Below, in pieces: positions 15,556 to 27,470 of a stretch of 51,056 nucleotides of DNA. The stretch's first letter is position 1; the number at the start of each line of letters is the position of its first letter. The stretch comes from Silicimonas sp. (GTDB taxonomy: Bacteria > Pseudomonadota > Alphaproteobacteria > Rhodobacterales > Rhodobacteraceae): positions 1 through 51,056 of the forward strand of contig JAJEAC010000090.1 in assembly GCA_022824315.1 (NCBI GenBank), read 5' to 3'. The translations under genes were made by a program, and so were the position numbers. The notes under the pieces were generated by a model that saw only the letters and a program-made list of their open reading frames with translations, ran no database searches and was not told where the DNA came from.

Positions 15556-16409
15556 AAAACCTGATTCTCAAGACTGTCGCCGCCGCATGCGCGCTTTCCG
15601 CCCCTGCATCCGCCGAACCGATCGCGAAGGAACTCTTCGCTGCAAAGAAGATGCCGTCACCCGAAAGCAGCGCGCCCATCGGCAGTTATGCACGCGGCTG
15701 CCTTGCCGGAGCGAGCGAGTTGCCCGAGACAGGACCAACCTGGCAGGCGATGAGGCTGTCACGAAACAGGAACTGGGGCCATCCAGAACTGATCGATATG
15801 ATCAAGGAGCTGACGCGTTTCGCCGCGACGCAGGATGGATGGGCGGGATTATATGTAGGTGATCTCGGGCAACCGCGCGGCGGCCCGGTGTCCGGACACC
15901 GCAGCCACCAGATCGGGCTTGATGTTGACATCTGGATGCTGCCGCCGAATCGGCTCGACCTTTCGCGACAGGAGCGGGAGGATCTGTCATCCATTTCGAC
16001 CAGGCGGGCCAAGGGAGCTTACGTCAACGACAACTGGACGCCCCAGCACCACGCGATCCTGCGTGCCGCCGCCCGGGACGAACGTGTCGCGAGAATCTTC
16101 GTGTTTCCCGGCGCAAAGGTTCAGATGTGCAACGACGAGACAGGCGATCGGCGCTGGTTGCGAAAAATCCGTCCGTGGTGGGGCCATCATTACCACTTCC
16201 ATGTGCGGCTGACCTGCCCGCAAAATGCGACGGACTGCGTGAACCAGGCACCACCGCCAGAGGGCGACGGATGCGCCGATGCAGAGCGTTGGGTCAACGA
16301 CATCCTGAACCCGCCTCCGCCGGACCCGGACGCGCCGCCCCCGAAGCCGCGCCAGGAGTACGTGCTCAGCGACCTGCCGGATCAATGCGCGGCAACGCTG
16401 ACGCACTGA
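15552..16409 (+). CDS. mepA: Penicillin-insensitive murein endopeptidase
   Basis: The 285-residue periplasmic zinc peptidase cleaves DD (and LD) cross-links in peptidoglycan. A signal peptide (MKNLILKTVAAACALSAPASA) is followed by SGHRSHQIGLDVDIW, which supplies the zinc-binding histidine and aspartate, and WWGHHYHFHVRL, which supplies the remaining ligand and catalytic histidines. The C-terminal tail is proline-rich (NPPPPDPDAPPPKPRQ). The start overlaps the preceding transporter stop, an arrangement also compatible with muropeptide handling, although no substrate evidence links the two. Confidence 0.93.
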   Translation: MKNLILKTVAAACALSAPASAEPIAKELFAAKKMPSPESSAPIGSYARGCLAGASELPETGPTWQAMRLSRNRNWGHPELIDMIKELTRFAATQDGWAGLYVGDLGQPRGGPVSGHRSHQIGLDVDIWMLPPNRLDLSRQEREDLSSISTRRAKGAYVNDNWTPQHHAILRAAARDERVARIFVFPGAKVQMCNDETGDRRWLRKIRPWWGHHYHFHVRLTCPQNATDCVNQAPPPEGDGCADAERWVNDILNPPPPDPDAPPPKPRQEYVLSDLPDQCAATLTH

Positions 16410-16583
16410 CGGGGAGCCTCGCGGCAGGTCGCTCGCCAACTCCAAGGACTGGCCCGGCCGACTGCAATACTTGCCGGGCTGCGTTCCGGGTCGCTTGACC
16501 TCCGGGCACCTGAACGATATTGGCCCAGCGTTCCCGCCGTCGGGAGCCAAGTCTCCGCTACCTTGCAAAAACGGATCCGTCAC

Positions 16584-17207
16584 ATGTCCCGCATCCTGCC
16601 CGGCATCATTTGCATGGCCGCAATCGTCGTGGCATCCAACATCCTTGTGCAGTTCCTGTTTGGTCAGTGGCTGACATGGGGCGCGTTCACCTATCCGCTG
16701 GCATTCCTGGTGACAGATGTGATGAACAGGCTCTACGGGGCTGCCATGGCCAGAAGGGTCGTGGCGGCAGGTTTTGCGGTCGGCGTGATCTGTTCCGTTG
16801 TCGGAACACAGATCGCGGGAGAATTCGGACCGCTTGTGACATGGCGAATTGCGATCGGGTCCGGGCTGGCTTTCCTGACCGCGCAGCTGCTGGACGTGGC
16901 CGTATTCGACAGGCTGAGGGACGGGGTCTGGTGGCGCGCACCGTTCGTTTCCACACTCATCGGCTCGGCGGTCGACACGGCAATCTTCTTCACGATCGCG
17001 TTCTCGGCTTGGCTTGCGTTCGTCGAGCCCGGAAACGACGTGAGCTGGGCAAACGACGCCCTGCCGCTGCTGGGCCTTGGCCCCGCGCTGCCGCTCTGGG
17101 TGTCGCTTGCGCTGGCCGACTGGGGCGTCAAGCTTGGAATTGCCGTTCTGGCACTGGTGCCATTTCGCATCATCGTCGAGAATCTGGGCGGGCAGGACGC
17201 AAAATAG
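16584..17207 (+). CDS. Queuosine precursor transporter (YhhQ/VUT family)
   Basis: The 207-residue integral membrane protein has about six membrane segments. It shows the family pattern AFTYPLAFLVTDVMNRLYG near residue 40 and DVAVFDRLRDGVWWRAPFVST further on. YhhQ proteins import preQ0/preQ1 for queuosine tRNA modification. The ATG at 16584 has only a weak ribosome site; a TTG seven codons upstream is the alternative. I looked for a preQ1 riboswitch in the 170-bp leader and did not find a convincing one. Confidence 0.85.
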   Translation: MSRILPGIICMAAIVVASNILVQFLFGQWLTWGAFTYPLAFLVTDVMNRLYGAAMARRVVAAGFAVGVICSVVGTQIAGEFGPLVTWRIAIGSGLAFLTAQLLDVAVFDRLRDGVWWRAPFVSTLIGSAVDTAIFFTIAFSAWLAFVEPGNDVSWANDALPLLGLGPALPLWVSLALADWGVKLGIAVLALVPFRIIVENLGGQDAK

Positions 17208-17271
17208 TTTGACAGCGGCAGATTCCGTGCCAACCTCCGCGCAACCGAAACAGGCGAAAGGAGGTGGTCCA

Positions 17272-17328
17272 GTGTCCAGAGAGATATTGGAGAGAGGTGT
17301 CCGGACAGTCGGGAGACCCATCCGCTGA
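17272..17328 (+). CDS. Putative 18-residue leader peptide
   Basis: A GTG-started ORF (MSREILERGVRTVGRPIR) follows AAAGGAGG by 8 nt, one of the best ribosome sites in the window. Five of 18 residues are arginine, three of them encoded by AGA, and one isoleucine is ATA; both codons are rare in the neighbouring genes. The stop codon abuts the first arm of a hairpin in the leader RNA. It is either a regulatory leader peptide or a chance frame inside a structured RNA. Its position makes it a plausible ribosome-stalling sensor for arfB. Confidence 0.45.
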   Translation: MSREILERGVRTVGRPIR

Positions 17329-17409
17329 AGGGCAGGCCCTTCGCAAAAGCACTCCTGATTGGGCCGCCGGTCTGACCGGTCCCTAACTGGCCCATCTCCA
17401 AGACACTCG

Positions 17410-17436
17410 GAAGGGTCGCCTCGTCGGCGACCCTTC
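17410..17436 (+). terminator. Intrinsic terminator in the arfB leader
   Basis: GAAGGGTCGCC (17410-17420) and GGCGACCCTTC (17426-17436) form a perfect 11-bp stem with a 5-nt loop, followed by TTCTTTC. It is 74 bp before the arfB start, so transcripts from upstream would have to read through it to express arfB. Confidence 0.75.
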
Positions 17437-17510
17437 TTCTTTCCCGAGAAGTCGCAATCCTGCGACGCCCTGACCCGGAACGGACTGAATCATCGAAGCG
17501 AGCAAACCTG

Positions 17511-17930
17511 GTGTGGATCACGGCTGACATCGAACTCGGAGACTGGGAAATCACTGAACAGTTTGTTCGCGCTTCGGGCCCGGGAGGGCAGAACGTGAAC
17601 AAGGTCGCGACGGCCGTGGAACTGCGCTTTGAAGCGGCGCGCTCGCCGTCCCTGCCCGAATCTGCGAAGCGGCGGCTCGAGCACATTGCCGGCCGGCGTT
17701 GGACACGGGACGGAGCAATCGTGATACAGGTTTCGGAAACCCGGAGCCAAGCCCGGAACCGCACCATTGCGCGCGCGAGGCTTGCAGACCTGATCCGGCG
17801 GTCGCTCGCCAAGCCGAGGCCGCGCGTGAAGACCTCTGTGCCGCGAAGCCAAAGGCGCAAGCGCCTCGAACAAAAGAAACGCCGGAGCGCGACCAAGGCG
17901 CTCCGGCGATCAGACGAAGATCTCGACTAG
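17511..17930 (+). CDS. arfB: Alternative ribosome-rescue peptidyl-tRNA hydrolase
   Basis: The 139-residue protein carries the class I release-factor motif GGQ at 25-27 (FVRASGPGGQNVNK) and a basic C-terminal tail (PRSQRRKRLEQKKRRS). The tail enters the empty mRNA channel of stalled ribosomes, and the GGQ loop then hydrolyses the peptidyl-tRNA. Its length matches ArfB (YaeJ). The GTG start at 17511 has only a poor ribosome site, unlike the short ORF upstream. The gene follows a leader with an intrinsic terminator and ends 2 bp from the convergent katG stop, with an 11-bp hairpin inside its last codons. Confidence 0.92.
   Translation: MWITADIELGDWEITEQFVRASGPGGQNVNKVATAVELRFEAARSPSLPESAKRRLEHIAGRRWTRDGAIVIQVSETRSQARNRTIARARLADLIRRSLAKPRPRVKTSVPRSQRRKRLEQKKRRSATKALRRSDEDLD
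17880..17908. terminator. Hairpin inside the 3' end of arfB
   Basis: CGCCGGAGCGC (17880-17890) and GCGCTCCGGCG (17898-17908) form a perfect 11-bp stem in the last codons of arfB, just before the convergent katG stop. There is no T-tract. It may serve as a bidirectional terminator or RNA end-protector for the two genes whose stops are 2 bp apart. Confidence 0.45.
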
Positions 17931-17932
17931 GC

Positions 17933-21043
<3,111 letters not shown>

Positions 21044-21044
<1 letters not shown>

Positions 21045-21748
21045 CACGCAGTCTCCTTCTTCTGCACCGTGCGCTGCTCAATCCGCTTCTCGTGCTCCCC
21101 CTGGATCAGCCGGTGCACGTAAATTCCGGGCAGGTGGATGTGGTCGGGGTCAAGGCTGCCCGTAGGCACGATCTCCTCAACCTCCATCACGCAGACCTTC
21201 CCGCACATGGCGGCGGGCGGATTGAAATTGCGCGCGGTCTTCCGGAAGACCGCGTTTCCGGTCTCGTCCGCCTTCCAGGCCTTCACGATGGATAGATCGG
21301 CAAAAATGCCCCTCTCCAGGACATAGGATACGCCGCCGAAATCCTTGTGCTCCTTGCCCTCGGCGACCTGCGTGCCGACACCGGTTCTCGTGTAGAAGCC
21401 GGGAATGCCGCAGCCACCAGCGCGCATCCGCTCCGCAAGGGTGCCTTGGGGATTGAATTCGATCTCAAGCTCTCCTGACAGGTATTGTCGCATGAACTCG
21501 TCGTTTTCGCCGACATAGGAACTCATCATCTTCTTGACCTGCCTGGTCTCCAGCAGGATTCCGATTCCGAAATTGTCAACGCCGGCATTGTTCGACGCGA
21601 ATGTGAGACCCTTGACGCCGCTGTCCTGAATTGCCTGCAACAGGAGTTCAGGAATTCCGCAAAGGCCGAACCCTCCAGCGGCAATCAGCATGTCGTCGCG
21701 CAGGAGCCCGTCGAGCGCCTCGGTCGCGTTCGCAAAGATCTTCTTCAT
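21044..21748 (-). CDS. scoA: 3-oxoacid CoA-transferase, subunit A
   Basis: The 234-residue alpha subunit begins MKKIFANATEALDGLL and carries the glycine-rich CoA-binding motif GGFGLCGIPE near residue 25, followed by SNNAGVDNFGIG, typical of ScoA/AtoD. The ATG at 21748 follows GAAGGGA; the open frame extends into xylB but that part is out of family. The gene overlaps scoB by one base and lies 55 bp after xylB on the same strand, so xylB-scoA-scoB could be co-transcribed although no metabolic link is obvious. Confidence 0.95.
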
Positions 21749-21803
21749 GAGTGGGATCCCTTCAATAGTACGGCTGCGGTTCTGCCCCCGCGCCATGGCA
21801 AAG

Positions 21804-23300
21804 TCAATCGCTGCGCTGCGGCACGACCGGTCCGGACATCGTGGCCCGGGTTCCCGCGTAGAGCGCGCGGTACCGCGCCAGGTTGTCTGCATGATAGTTC
21901 GCCATGCCGGGATCCGGTTCAATCGTGCACTCGATGCTGGCCGGCGCACAGACGTCCTGCGGATCACCGCCTTCGGACGCCGCCATGCCCAGACGCGCGG
22001 CGCCAAAGGCGGCACCGGAATCGCCGATTTTCGGAGTGGAGAGCGGCATTCCGGAAGCGTTGGCGATCATCTGGACCCAGGATCGGGACCGCGCACCGCC
22101 GCCGATGGCATGGACAAGGTCCGGAACGGTGCCAGCCGAGCGCAGCGCTTCGACGCAATCGACAATTGCGTAGGCCACGCCCTCCATCGCGGCACGTGCC
22201 AAGTCGTCGACGTCCGTTGCCTGACTCATTCCAGCCAGAACGCCGCGTGCACCGGCATCATTGTGCGGCGTTCGCTCCCCGGAAAGATACGGCAACAACG
22301 TGAGCGGCTCACCTGCAGGTCGCGCCGGGTCGATTCCTGCAACCAAGTCAGCAGGATGACGCCCGGTTACGCGACCCAGCCAGTTGAGCGTGTCGGTCGC
22401 TGAAAGGATCACGCCCATCTGGTGCCACGTGCCCGGAACTGCATGACAGAAGGCATGAACGGCGGCGTTCACGTTGGGGGCGAACCCGTCGGTGGCGACA
22501 AACAGCACACCGGAGGTGCCAAGCGAAACGAATCCCGTTCCCGGTGCAACCGCGCCGACGCCAGCTGCCGAAGCCGCGTTGTCGCCTCCGCCACCGGCAA
22601 TCACGGGCGGAACCGCCATGCCCCAACGATCCGCGAGTTCAGGCCTCAGCCGACCTGCCGGCTCCGATCCTTCGACAAGGCCCGGCATGTGGTTTTCCGA
22701 AAGACCCGTCGCATCCAGCAACTCGCTCGACCAGCGGCGGCCGCCCACGTCCATCCAGAGCGTTCCCGCGCTGTCGGACATGTCCGAAAGATGCTCGCCG
22801 GCAAGGCACAGCCTTACGTAGTCCTTGGGCAGCAGCACTTTCGCCACCCTTTCGAAGACATCCGGCTCGTGGATCCGCACCCATTCGAGCTTGGGTGCCG
22901 TGAAGCCCGGCATGACCAGGTTGCCGCCAATACCGGAGAAGTCGGCGCGTGCGTCCAGCGTGGCGCACTCCGCTTCCGATCTCCCGTCGTTCCACAGAAT
23001 GCAGGGGCGCAGCACCCGGTCTCCCGCATCGAGAAGCGTCGCGCCGTGCATTTGCCCCGAAAGACCAATGCCGCGCACCTGCGCCACCTCTTCCCGATGT
23101 GTGCCGGTCAGGTCGTCAAGAGCCGCCTTGGTCGCGTCCCACCAGTGGCCAGGGTCCTGCTCGGACCAGCCAGGCTTGGGGCGGGACACCTCGAGTTCCG
23201 CTTGGCTCAACGCGACGGTTTCCTGCCCGGCATTCATCAGGAGCGCCTTGACGCCAGAGGTTCCCAGGTCGATCCCGAGCCAATAGCCAGCTGAATTCAT
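21804..23300 (-). CDS. xylB: Xylulokinase
   Basis: The 498-residue FGGY-family kinase phosphorylates D-xylulose. The N-terminal phosphate-binding motif is GIDLGTSGVK, followed by GLSGQMHGA and LWNDGRS with the catalytic aspartate region. The C-terminal half contains GTGFVSLGTSGV and AIGGGARSRSWVQM. The start MNSAGYWLGIDLGTSG is well placed. No xylA or xylose transporter is adjacent, so the xylulose may come from another route such as a polyol dehydrogenase. Glycerol or ribulose kinases of the same family are alternatives, but the motif set fits XylB best. Confidence 0.9.
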   Translation of the reverse strand: MNSAGYWLGIDLGTSGVKALLMNAGQETVALSQAELEVSRPKPGWSEQDPGHWWDATKAALDDLTGTHREEVAQVRGIGLSGQMHGATLLDAGDRVLRPCILWNDGRSEAECATLDARADFSGIGGNLVMPGFTAPKLEWVRIHEPDVFERVAKVLLPKDYVRLCLAGEHLSDMSDSAGTLWMDVGGRRWSSELLDATGLSENHMPGLVEGSEPAGRLRPELADRWGMAVPPVIAGGGGDNAASAAGVGAVAPGTGFVSLGTSGVLFVATDGFAPNVNAAVHAFCHAVPGTWHQMGVILSATDTLNWLGRVTGRHPADLVAGIDPARPAGEPLTLLPYLSGERTPHNDAGARGVLAGMSQATDVDDLARAAMEGVAYAIVDCVEALRSAGTVPDLVHAIGGGARSRSWVQMIANASGMPLSTPKIGDSGAAFGAARLGMAASEGGDPQDVCAPASIECTIEPDPGMANYHADNLARYRALYAGTRATMSGPVVPQRSD

Positions 23301-23444
23301 GCGCCACTCCTAACTCGATCCCGAATTCGCTGCCATATGACAGCGAGGCAGAATCGGCTCTCGCCGTCGCTTCGGAACGCCGTCACGTGCATTCGGGCAT
23401 CCCGCCTCGCCGGATTCGCACTGTCGGTGTCCTGCCGGCGCGGA

Positions 23445-24257
23445 TCACTTGAGCCCAAGCACGTCCAGCATGTCGTAGCTTCCGGGCGCACGGTCGAGAC
23501 CCCAGACGGCTGCCTTCAGCGCGCCCCGGGAATAGATGCAGCGGTCGGTCGCAAGATGGCGCAGCACGATGCGCTCGCCATCCGCGGCAAATATCACGTC
23601 ATGTTCGCCCACGACATCACCGCCCCGCAATGCGGCGAATCCGATGTTTCCCCGTTGCCGGGCACCCGTCATGCCGTCACGGCCACGATCGGAAACGCTG
23701 CCCAGGGATACGCGGCGACCTTCCGCCGCGGCCTCGCCCAGCATGAGCGCAGTGCCCGAAGGCGCGTCCACCTTGTGCCTGTGATGCGCCTCGACAATCT
23801 CGATGTCAAAATCCTCGTCGAGCGCCGCCGCAACCTTACGCGTAAGCTGCGCCAAGAGATTGACGCCAAGGCTCATGTTGCCTGCCCGAATGACGGTTGC
23901 GTGCTTGGCTGCGGCATCAATCCTCTTCAGGTCGTCTTCCGATAGGCCTGTCGTGCCGATCACGTGCACGCATCTTGCCTGTGCCGCGAGCGCGGAAAGG
24001 ACGACCGTCGCCTCAGGCGTCGTGAAGTCAATCACCACCCGGGCGTTCACGACCGCCTCGATAGGATCATCGGTGACGGTCACGCCGAGGGCGGATCTTC
24101 CCGTGGCCTCCCCCACATCTGCCCCGATCCAATCATGCCCGGGCCGTTCGGTGGCTCCGGCCAAGCTTAACGTGCCCGAGTCCAGCACTTCTGCCAGAAC
24201 CATCTGGCCCATCCGGCCCGAAACGCCTGCAATGACAACACCTGGCAGACTCGTCAT
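23445..24257 (-). CDS. dapB: 4-hydroxy-tetrahydrodipicolinate reductase
   Basis: The 270-residue enzyme reduces the dihydrodipicolinate-type intermediate of lysine and diaminopimelate synthesis. The N-terminal nucleotide-binding motif is GVSGRMGQM. The catalytic and substrate-binding segment [16 protein letters not shown] supplies the histidine pair and lysine. The ATG at 24257 follows CGGAGG; 25 extra codons upstream are out of family. It is divergent from rbfA across 68 bp, a neighbourhood common in Rhodobacterales. Confidence 0.96.
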   Translation of the reverse strand: MTSLPGVVIAGVSGRMGQMVLAEVLDSGTLSLAGATERPGHDWIGADVGEATGRSALGVTVTDDPIEAVVNARVVIDFTTPEATVVLSALAAQARCVHVIGTTGLSEDDLKRIDAAAKHATVIRAGNMSLGVNLLAQLTRKVAAALDEDFDIEIVEAHHRHKVDAPSGTALMLGEAAAEGRRVSLGSVSDRGRDGMTGARQRGNIGFAALRGGDVVGEHDVIFAADGERIVLRHLATDRCIYSRGALKAAVWGLDRAPGSYDMLDVLGLK

Positions 24258-24325
24258 GTCCAACCTCCGTTTACCGATCTCCTTACGCGCTTGCCCGCCC
24301 GCTCGCCAGCACTTAGATGCGGGGC

Positions 24326-24724
24326 ATGCCACGTTCCCGCTTTCATGACGGTCCAGGTCCCTCCCAGCGTCAGCTTCGCGTCGCAGAACTGATCCGGCGA
24401 CGCCTCTCCGACGTCCTGATCCAGGGCGATGTCCACGACCCGGAACTCAATTCCATTTCAATCACCGTGGGCGAAGTCACCTGCTCTCCAGATCTCAAGG
24501 TGGCGACAGCATACATACTGCCCTTGGGCGGAAACAACCGGGACGAGGCGCTGGACGCCCTTCGTCGCAATCGTTCGGACATCAGGCGTATCGTCTGCCG
24601 GGGGCTCCAACTCAAGTTCTCGCCGGAAATCCGGTTCCGGATTGACGAAACTTTCGACCGCCTTGATGACACTCGTGCCATGTTCGCCAATGAAAACGTT
24701 CGCCGCGATCTTGACCCTGACTAA
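24326..24724 (+). CDS. rbfA: 30S ribosome-binding factor A
   Basis: The 132-residue KH-fold protein helps mature the 5' end of 16S rRNA and the 30S subunit under cold. The family pattern is clear: [21 protein letters not shown] at the N-terminus, then [21 protein letters not shown], and [10 protein letters not shown] near the end. The ATG at 24326 ([14 protein letters not shown]) fits related proteins better than an ATG three codons upstream. The last 35 bp overlap the next gene in another frame. It begins the rightward run rbfA / glycosidase / truB / DUF1643 / rpsO. Confidence 0.94.
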   Translation: MPRSRFHDGPGPSQRQLRVAELIRRRLSDVLIQGDVHDPELNSISITVGEVTCSPDLKVATAYILPLGGNNRDEALDALRRNRSDIRRIVCRGLQLKFSPEIRFRIDETFDRLDDTRAMFANENVRRDLDPD

Positions 24725-25421
24725 CGCTGCGCTGGGCACGGGCGCCCTCGCCGCGGACTGCTGGAGCCTGGCCTTCGAGAACGTGCCATTCACGGCCTGC
24801 GAGATCGATCCGGCGGCGGAAGACGTCCGACTGTTTCTGAACGACGCCGACGGCAGGCCTTTCGGCAGTTTTGACAACGTTGCGACACATGTTGACACCC
24901 GAGGCCGTCATCTGGTCCTTGCCATGAATGGCGGCATGTACCATCCGAACCGGGACCCGGTCGGTCTATATGTCGAGGACGGGATGGAACTCGCGCCGAT
25001 CGTCACCAGTGACGGACCCGGTAACTTCGGGCTCCTTCCGAACGGCATTCTCTGCCTGGGCGAAGGCACTGCAGGCATCGTCGAATCCCGGAGCTTTGTC
25101 CAATCCGGAGCCTCCTGCAGCTTTGCCACCCAGTCCGGGCCCATGCTTGTCATCGACGGACAGCTTCACCCTCGCTTCCTCGCCGACTCGCCGTCCCGCT
25201 TCATCCGCAACGGAATCGGAGTGACGGAAGACGGGCGCATCCTGGTCGCAATCTCGGACCAGCCCGTCAACTTTCACCGCTTTGCACGGCTGTTCCGCGA
25301 CGTGTTCAAGGTCCCTGACGCGCTCTTTCTCGACGGCAAGGTCTCCCGCCTGTACGCGCCGATGATCGGGCGTCACGATTTCGGCCTGCCCATGGGGCCG
25401 ATCCTGGGCGTCGTGAGGTAG
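24690..25421 (+). CDS. Phosphodiester glycosidase (NAGPA/DUF2233) family protein, secreted
   Basis: The 243-residue protein starts with a signal peptide ([21 protein letters not shown]) and a mature Cys-containing N-terminus. MNGGMYHPNRDPVGLYVEDG is the conserved core of the NAGPA-type phosphodiester glycosidase fold, with later SGPMLVIDG and RNGIGV matching the usual strands. The family removes GlcNAc or related groups from phosphodiesters, or acts on polysaccharide; the bacterial substrate is not known. It overlaps rbfA by 35 bp, and this proximity to rbfA and truB recurs in Rhodobacterales. Confidence 0.85.
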   Translation: MKTFAAILTLTNAALGTGALAADCWSLAFENVPFTACEIDPAAEDVRLFLNDADGRPFGSFDNVATHVDTRGRHLVLAMNGGMYHPNRDPVGLYVEDGMELAPIVTSDGPGNFGLLPNGILCLGEGTAGIVESRSFVQSGASCSFATQSGPMLVIDGQLHPRFLADSPSRFIRNGIGVTEDGRILVAISDQPVNFHRFARLFRDVFKVPDALFLDGKVSRLYAPMIGRHDFGLPMGPILGVVR

Positions 25422-25554
25422 GCGCCGCTGCGACGGGATCGCGAAGACCGTTCCGTCGCAAGGGAAGAGACTATCGTTCCACACCCGCATGGGCGGCTCA
25501 GCACGTCCGCCGGAAGCGGCGCACGGACTTGCCGACGTCCCCTATCGGATCCAT

Positions 25555-25583
25555 TGACAGCCTCGCACCTTCGGGGCTAGCAC
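25555..25583 (+). promoter_or_regulatory. Possible promoter upstream of truB
   Basis: TTGACA (25555-25560) is a perfect -35 hexamer, followed after 17 bp by CTAGCA (25578-25583), a poor -10. The pair is 26 bp before the truB ATG. It would give truB, DUF1643 and possibly rpsO a start separate from rbfA. Confidence 0.35.
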
Positions 25584-25608
25584 CCTGCCCTTTCGGAAAG
25601 GAATCCAG

Positions 25609-26514
25609 ATGGCACGGAGGAAGAAGGGGCGCGACATCTCCGGCTGGCTTCCGGTGGACAAGCCACCCGGACCCACATCGACGGCGGCGGTCAACAAGAT
25701 TCGGTGGGCGCTCGATGCAAGGAAGGCCGGGCACGCGGGGACTCTCGACCCGGCAGCCTCCGGCCTGCTCGCCGTGGCGCTCGGCGAAGCCACGAAGACA
25801 ATTCCCTACGTCACCGATGCATCAAAGGCCTACACGTTCACGATACGCCTTGGCGAGGCGACGGACACGGATGACGCGGAAGGCAAGGTCATCGCCACAT
25901 CTGACGTGCGGCCCGACGACGAAGCATTGCAGGCCGCGCTTGCGACCCTAGAAGGCGACATCGAGCAGGTTCCGCCCGCGTTCTCCGCAATCAGAATTGA
26001 CGGGGAACGCGCGTATGAACGGGCCAGGGCCGGCAAGGACGTGCAGGTCGCGCCAAGACCCGTCCATGTCGAAAGCCTCAGCCTGGTCGATCGGCCCGAC
26101 ACCAACCATGTCACCCTCGAAATGGTCTGCGGCAAGGGAGTGTATGTACGCTCCGTCGCGCGCGATCTCGGCCACGCGCTCGGCACCGAAGCTCACGTTG
26201 TCCGGCTGCGCCGCACATGGTCCGGACCCTTTGATGTCGACCGCGCGGTCGCGCTCGACCGGATCGAGGCGCTGGCCCGGACCCCGGAGATTGACGAACT
26301 GATCCTTCCGCTCGAAACCGGCCTTGCGAATCTGGCGCGAGTCCAGGTCTCGGAGGAAGCGGCCGCCCGCATTCGCAACGGCAACCCGGGACTGGTCTTC
26401 GCCTCCGATGCCGCTTTCGGCGAAAGGTGCTGGGCGGCGCATCGGGGACATCCTGTTGCCATCGGCACCTACATGTCGGGCGAGTTTCATCCTGATCGCG
26501 TGTTCCGATCATGA
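25609..26514 (+). CDS. truB: tRNA pseudouridine(55) synthase
   Basis: The 301-residue enzyme makes pseudouridine 55 in the T-loop of tRNAs. The catalytic aspartate lies in [16 protein letters not shown] (about 43-58), preceded by the KPPGPTS motif and followed by KAYTF and [16 protein letters not shown]. The length and C-terminal extension fit proteobacterial TruB. GGAAAGGAATCC precedes the ATG. The stop overlaps the start of the DUF1643 gene (ATGA), so the two are translationally coupled. Confidence 0.96.
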   Translation: MARRKKGRDISGWLPVDKPPGPTSTAAVNKIRWALDARKAGHAGTLDPAASGLLAVALGEATKTIPYVTDASKAYTFTIRLGEATDTDDAEGKVIATSDVRPDDEALQAALATLEGDIEQVPPAFSAIRIDGERAYERARAGKDVQVAPRPVHVESLSLVDRPDTNHVTLEMVCGKGVYVRSVARDLGHALGTEAHVVRLRRTWSGPFDVDRAVALDRIEALARTPEIDELILPLETGLANLARVQVSEEAAARIRNGNPGLVFASDAAFGERCWAAHRGHPVAIGTYMSGEFHPDRVFRS

Positions 26515-27035
26515 AACTCGTGACGCGACGCCACGACGACGGACATCGGGTCAGCGAGGCGGTCTATTCGGCGTGCTACAGGTACCGCTATTCACTGACG
26601 CGCATCTGGGATCACGACGACCGCCGTCTTCTCTACATCATGCTGAATCCGTCGACGGCGACCGAAATCGCGAACGATCCCACTATCGAACGTTGCGAGC
26701 GGCGCGCGCGCTTGCTTGGCTACGGCGGGTTCCGGGCTTGCAACCTGTTTGCCCTCCGCGAAACCGATCCGTCACGGCTCAAGCGCGCACCCATGCCCGA
26801 AGGACCGGACAACAGGGTGCTCATTCTCGACGCCGTTGACTGGGCCGACGACGTCCTGTGCGCTTGGGGCATTCACGGCGCACATCGCGGACAGGGGCGG
26901 TCGGTGCTCGAACTCCTTCTCGCGTCGCCGAGGCCCTTGCTTGCCCTTGGCGTGACCAGATCAGGGCACCCCCGACATCCACTCTATGTCCCCTACCGGT
27001 CACGACCCACGCCATGGCGCGGACTTGATGGTTGA
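26511..27035 (+). CDS. DUF1643 domain protein
   Basis: The 174-residue protein has the DUF1643 pattern RYSLTRIW...[27 protein letters not shown], then [21 protein letters not shown], and ends in [14 protein letters not shown]. No function is established for the family; the conserved LNPSTA and N/D residues suggest a nucleotide- or nucleic-acid-related enzyme fold, but that is a guess. It overlaps truB by four bases and lies 435 bp before rpsO. Its place among RNA-modification and ribosome genes is suggestive only. Confidence 0.85.
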   Translation: MKLVTRRHDDGHRVSEAVYSACYRYRYSLTRIWDHDDRRLLYIMLNPSTATEIANDPTIERCERRARLLGYGGFRACNLFALRETDPSRLKRAPMPEGPDNRVLILDAVDWADDVLCAWGIHGAHRGQGRSVLELLLASPRPLLALGVTRSGHPRHPLYVPYRSRPTPWRGLDG

Positions 27036-27470
27036 GGATCGCCGGCTACGTGGCAATTCGAACCGCTGCAGTGCGGCTGGATGCGCCCCTGAACCCTGGA
27101 CGGCCTTGCGACTGGCTCATGATCAAGCAACCAACGCATAGATTCGCAGGAAAGGACCGGGTAAACTCGCTTCTTCCTGCCTTGTTTCGTAGATTCGGGC
27201 ATGCATGTCGGGGACATGACGAAGTCGAAGTCGGATCATCGCGTTAATTGACGTTTGCGTGTCAGGCTTCGTGCCATGAACGATTCACGGCAACTTGGGC
27301 CGTTTTCGGGCAGCGTCACGACAATTGCGCTCGTTGCGGAATGAATCAAGGGTTGCGAGCAGAAAGACCTTTCCATCCGCCGTGGCGCCGACTATATGCG
27401 CGCATCCGACCTCCACGGGCCCTGCTGGACGACATCCCGGCTTGCGCCATGACCCGAAAAGGAGACCCCG
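27036..27470. other. 435-bp region before rpsO, carries repeat copy B
   Basis: No gene is seen. Most of the region (27114-27350) is the second copy of the repeat found downstream of phaP2. The rpsO promoter and leader must lie in the rest; the last bases AAAAGGAGA form the rpsO ribosome site. Short frames here look like chance frames. Confidence 0.6.
27114..27350 (+). repeat. Non-coding repeat, copy B (5' of rpsO)
   Basis: This stretch aligns with the minus strand of 6974-7217. The core 27228-27307 has 69 of 80 identical bases to 7097-7018 without gaps, by hand count. It starts with GGCTCATGATCAAGCAACC, matching the phaP2 stop region, and ends with GCGCTCGTTGCGGAA and ATCAAG, after which the copies diverge. 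Confidence 0.7.

Larger units (their letters stand above)
17255..17442 (+). ncRNA. Structured leader RNA upstream of arfB (candidate attenuator)
   Basis: The stretch begins with a strong ribosome site (AAAGGAGG) and a short ORF, and ends in an intrinsic terminator. Between them are hairpin GAAGGGC-AG-GCCCTTC (17327-17342), hairpin CCGGT-CTG-ACCGG inside a GGGCC/GGCCC stem, and a possible closing helix in which TCTCCAAGACAC (17395-17406) pairs with TTGGAGA and GTGTC near the ORF start. The segment GCCCTTC (17336-17342) can instead pair with GAAGGGT at the base of the terminator. Mutually exclusive pairings next to a short ORF are the hallmark of transcription attenuation. Confidence 0.5.

Noticed and set aside
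16410..16583. preQ1 riboswitch before the queuosine-precursor transporter
   Set aside because: Only a short GGAG/CTCC stem and an A-rich stretch are present; the loop and pseudoknot consensus of known preQ1 classes could not be matched.
17255..17442. Known housekeeping RNA (SRP RNA, 6S RNA, tmRNA piece or RNase P RNA) in the arfB leader
   Set aside because: None of the diagnostic conserved segments of these RNAs was found; the short ORF plus terminator layout fits attenuation better.
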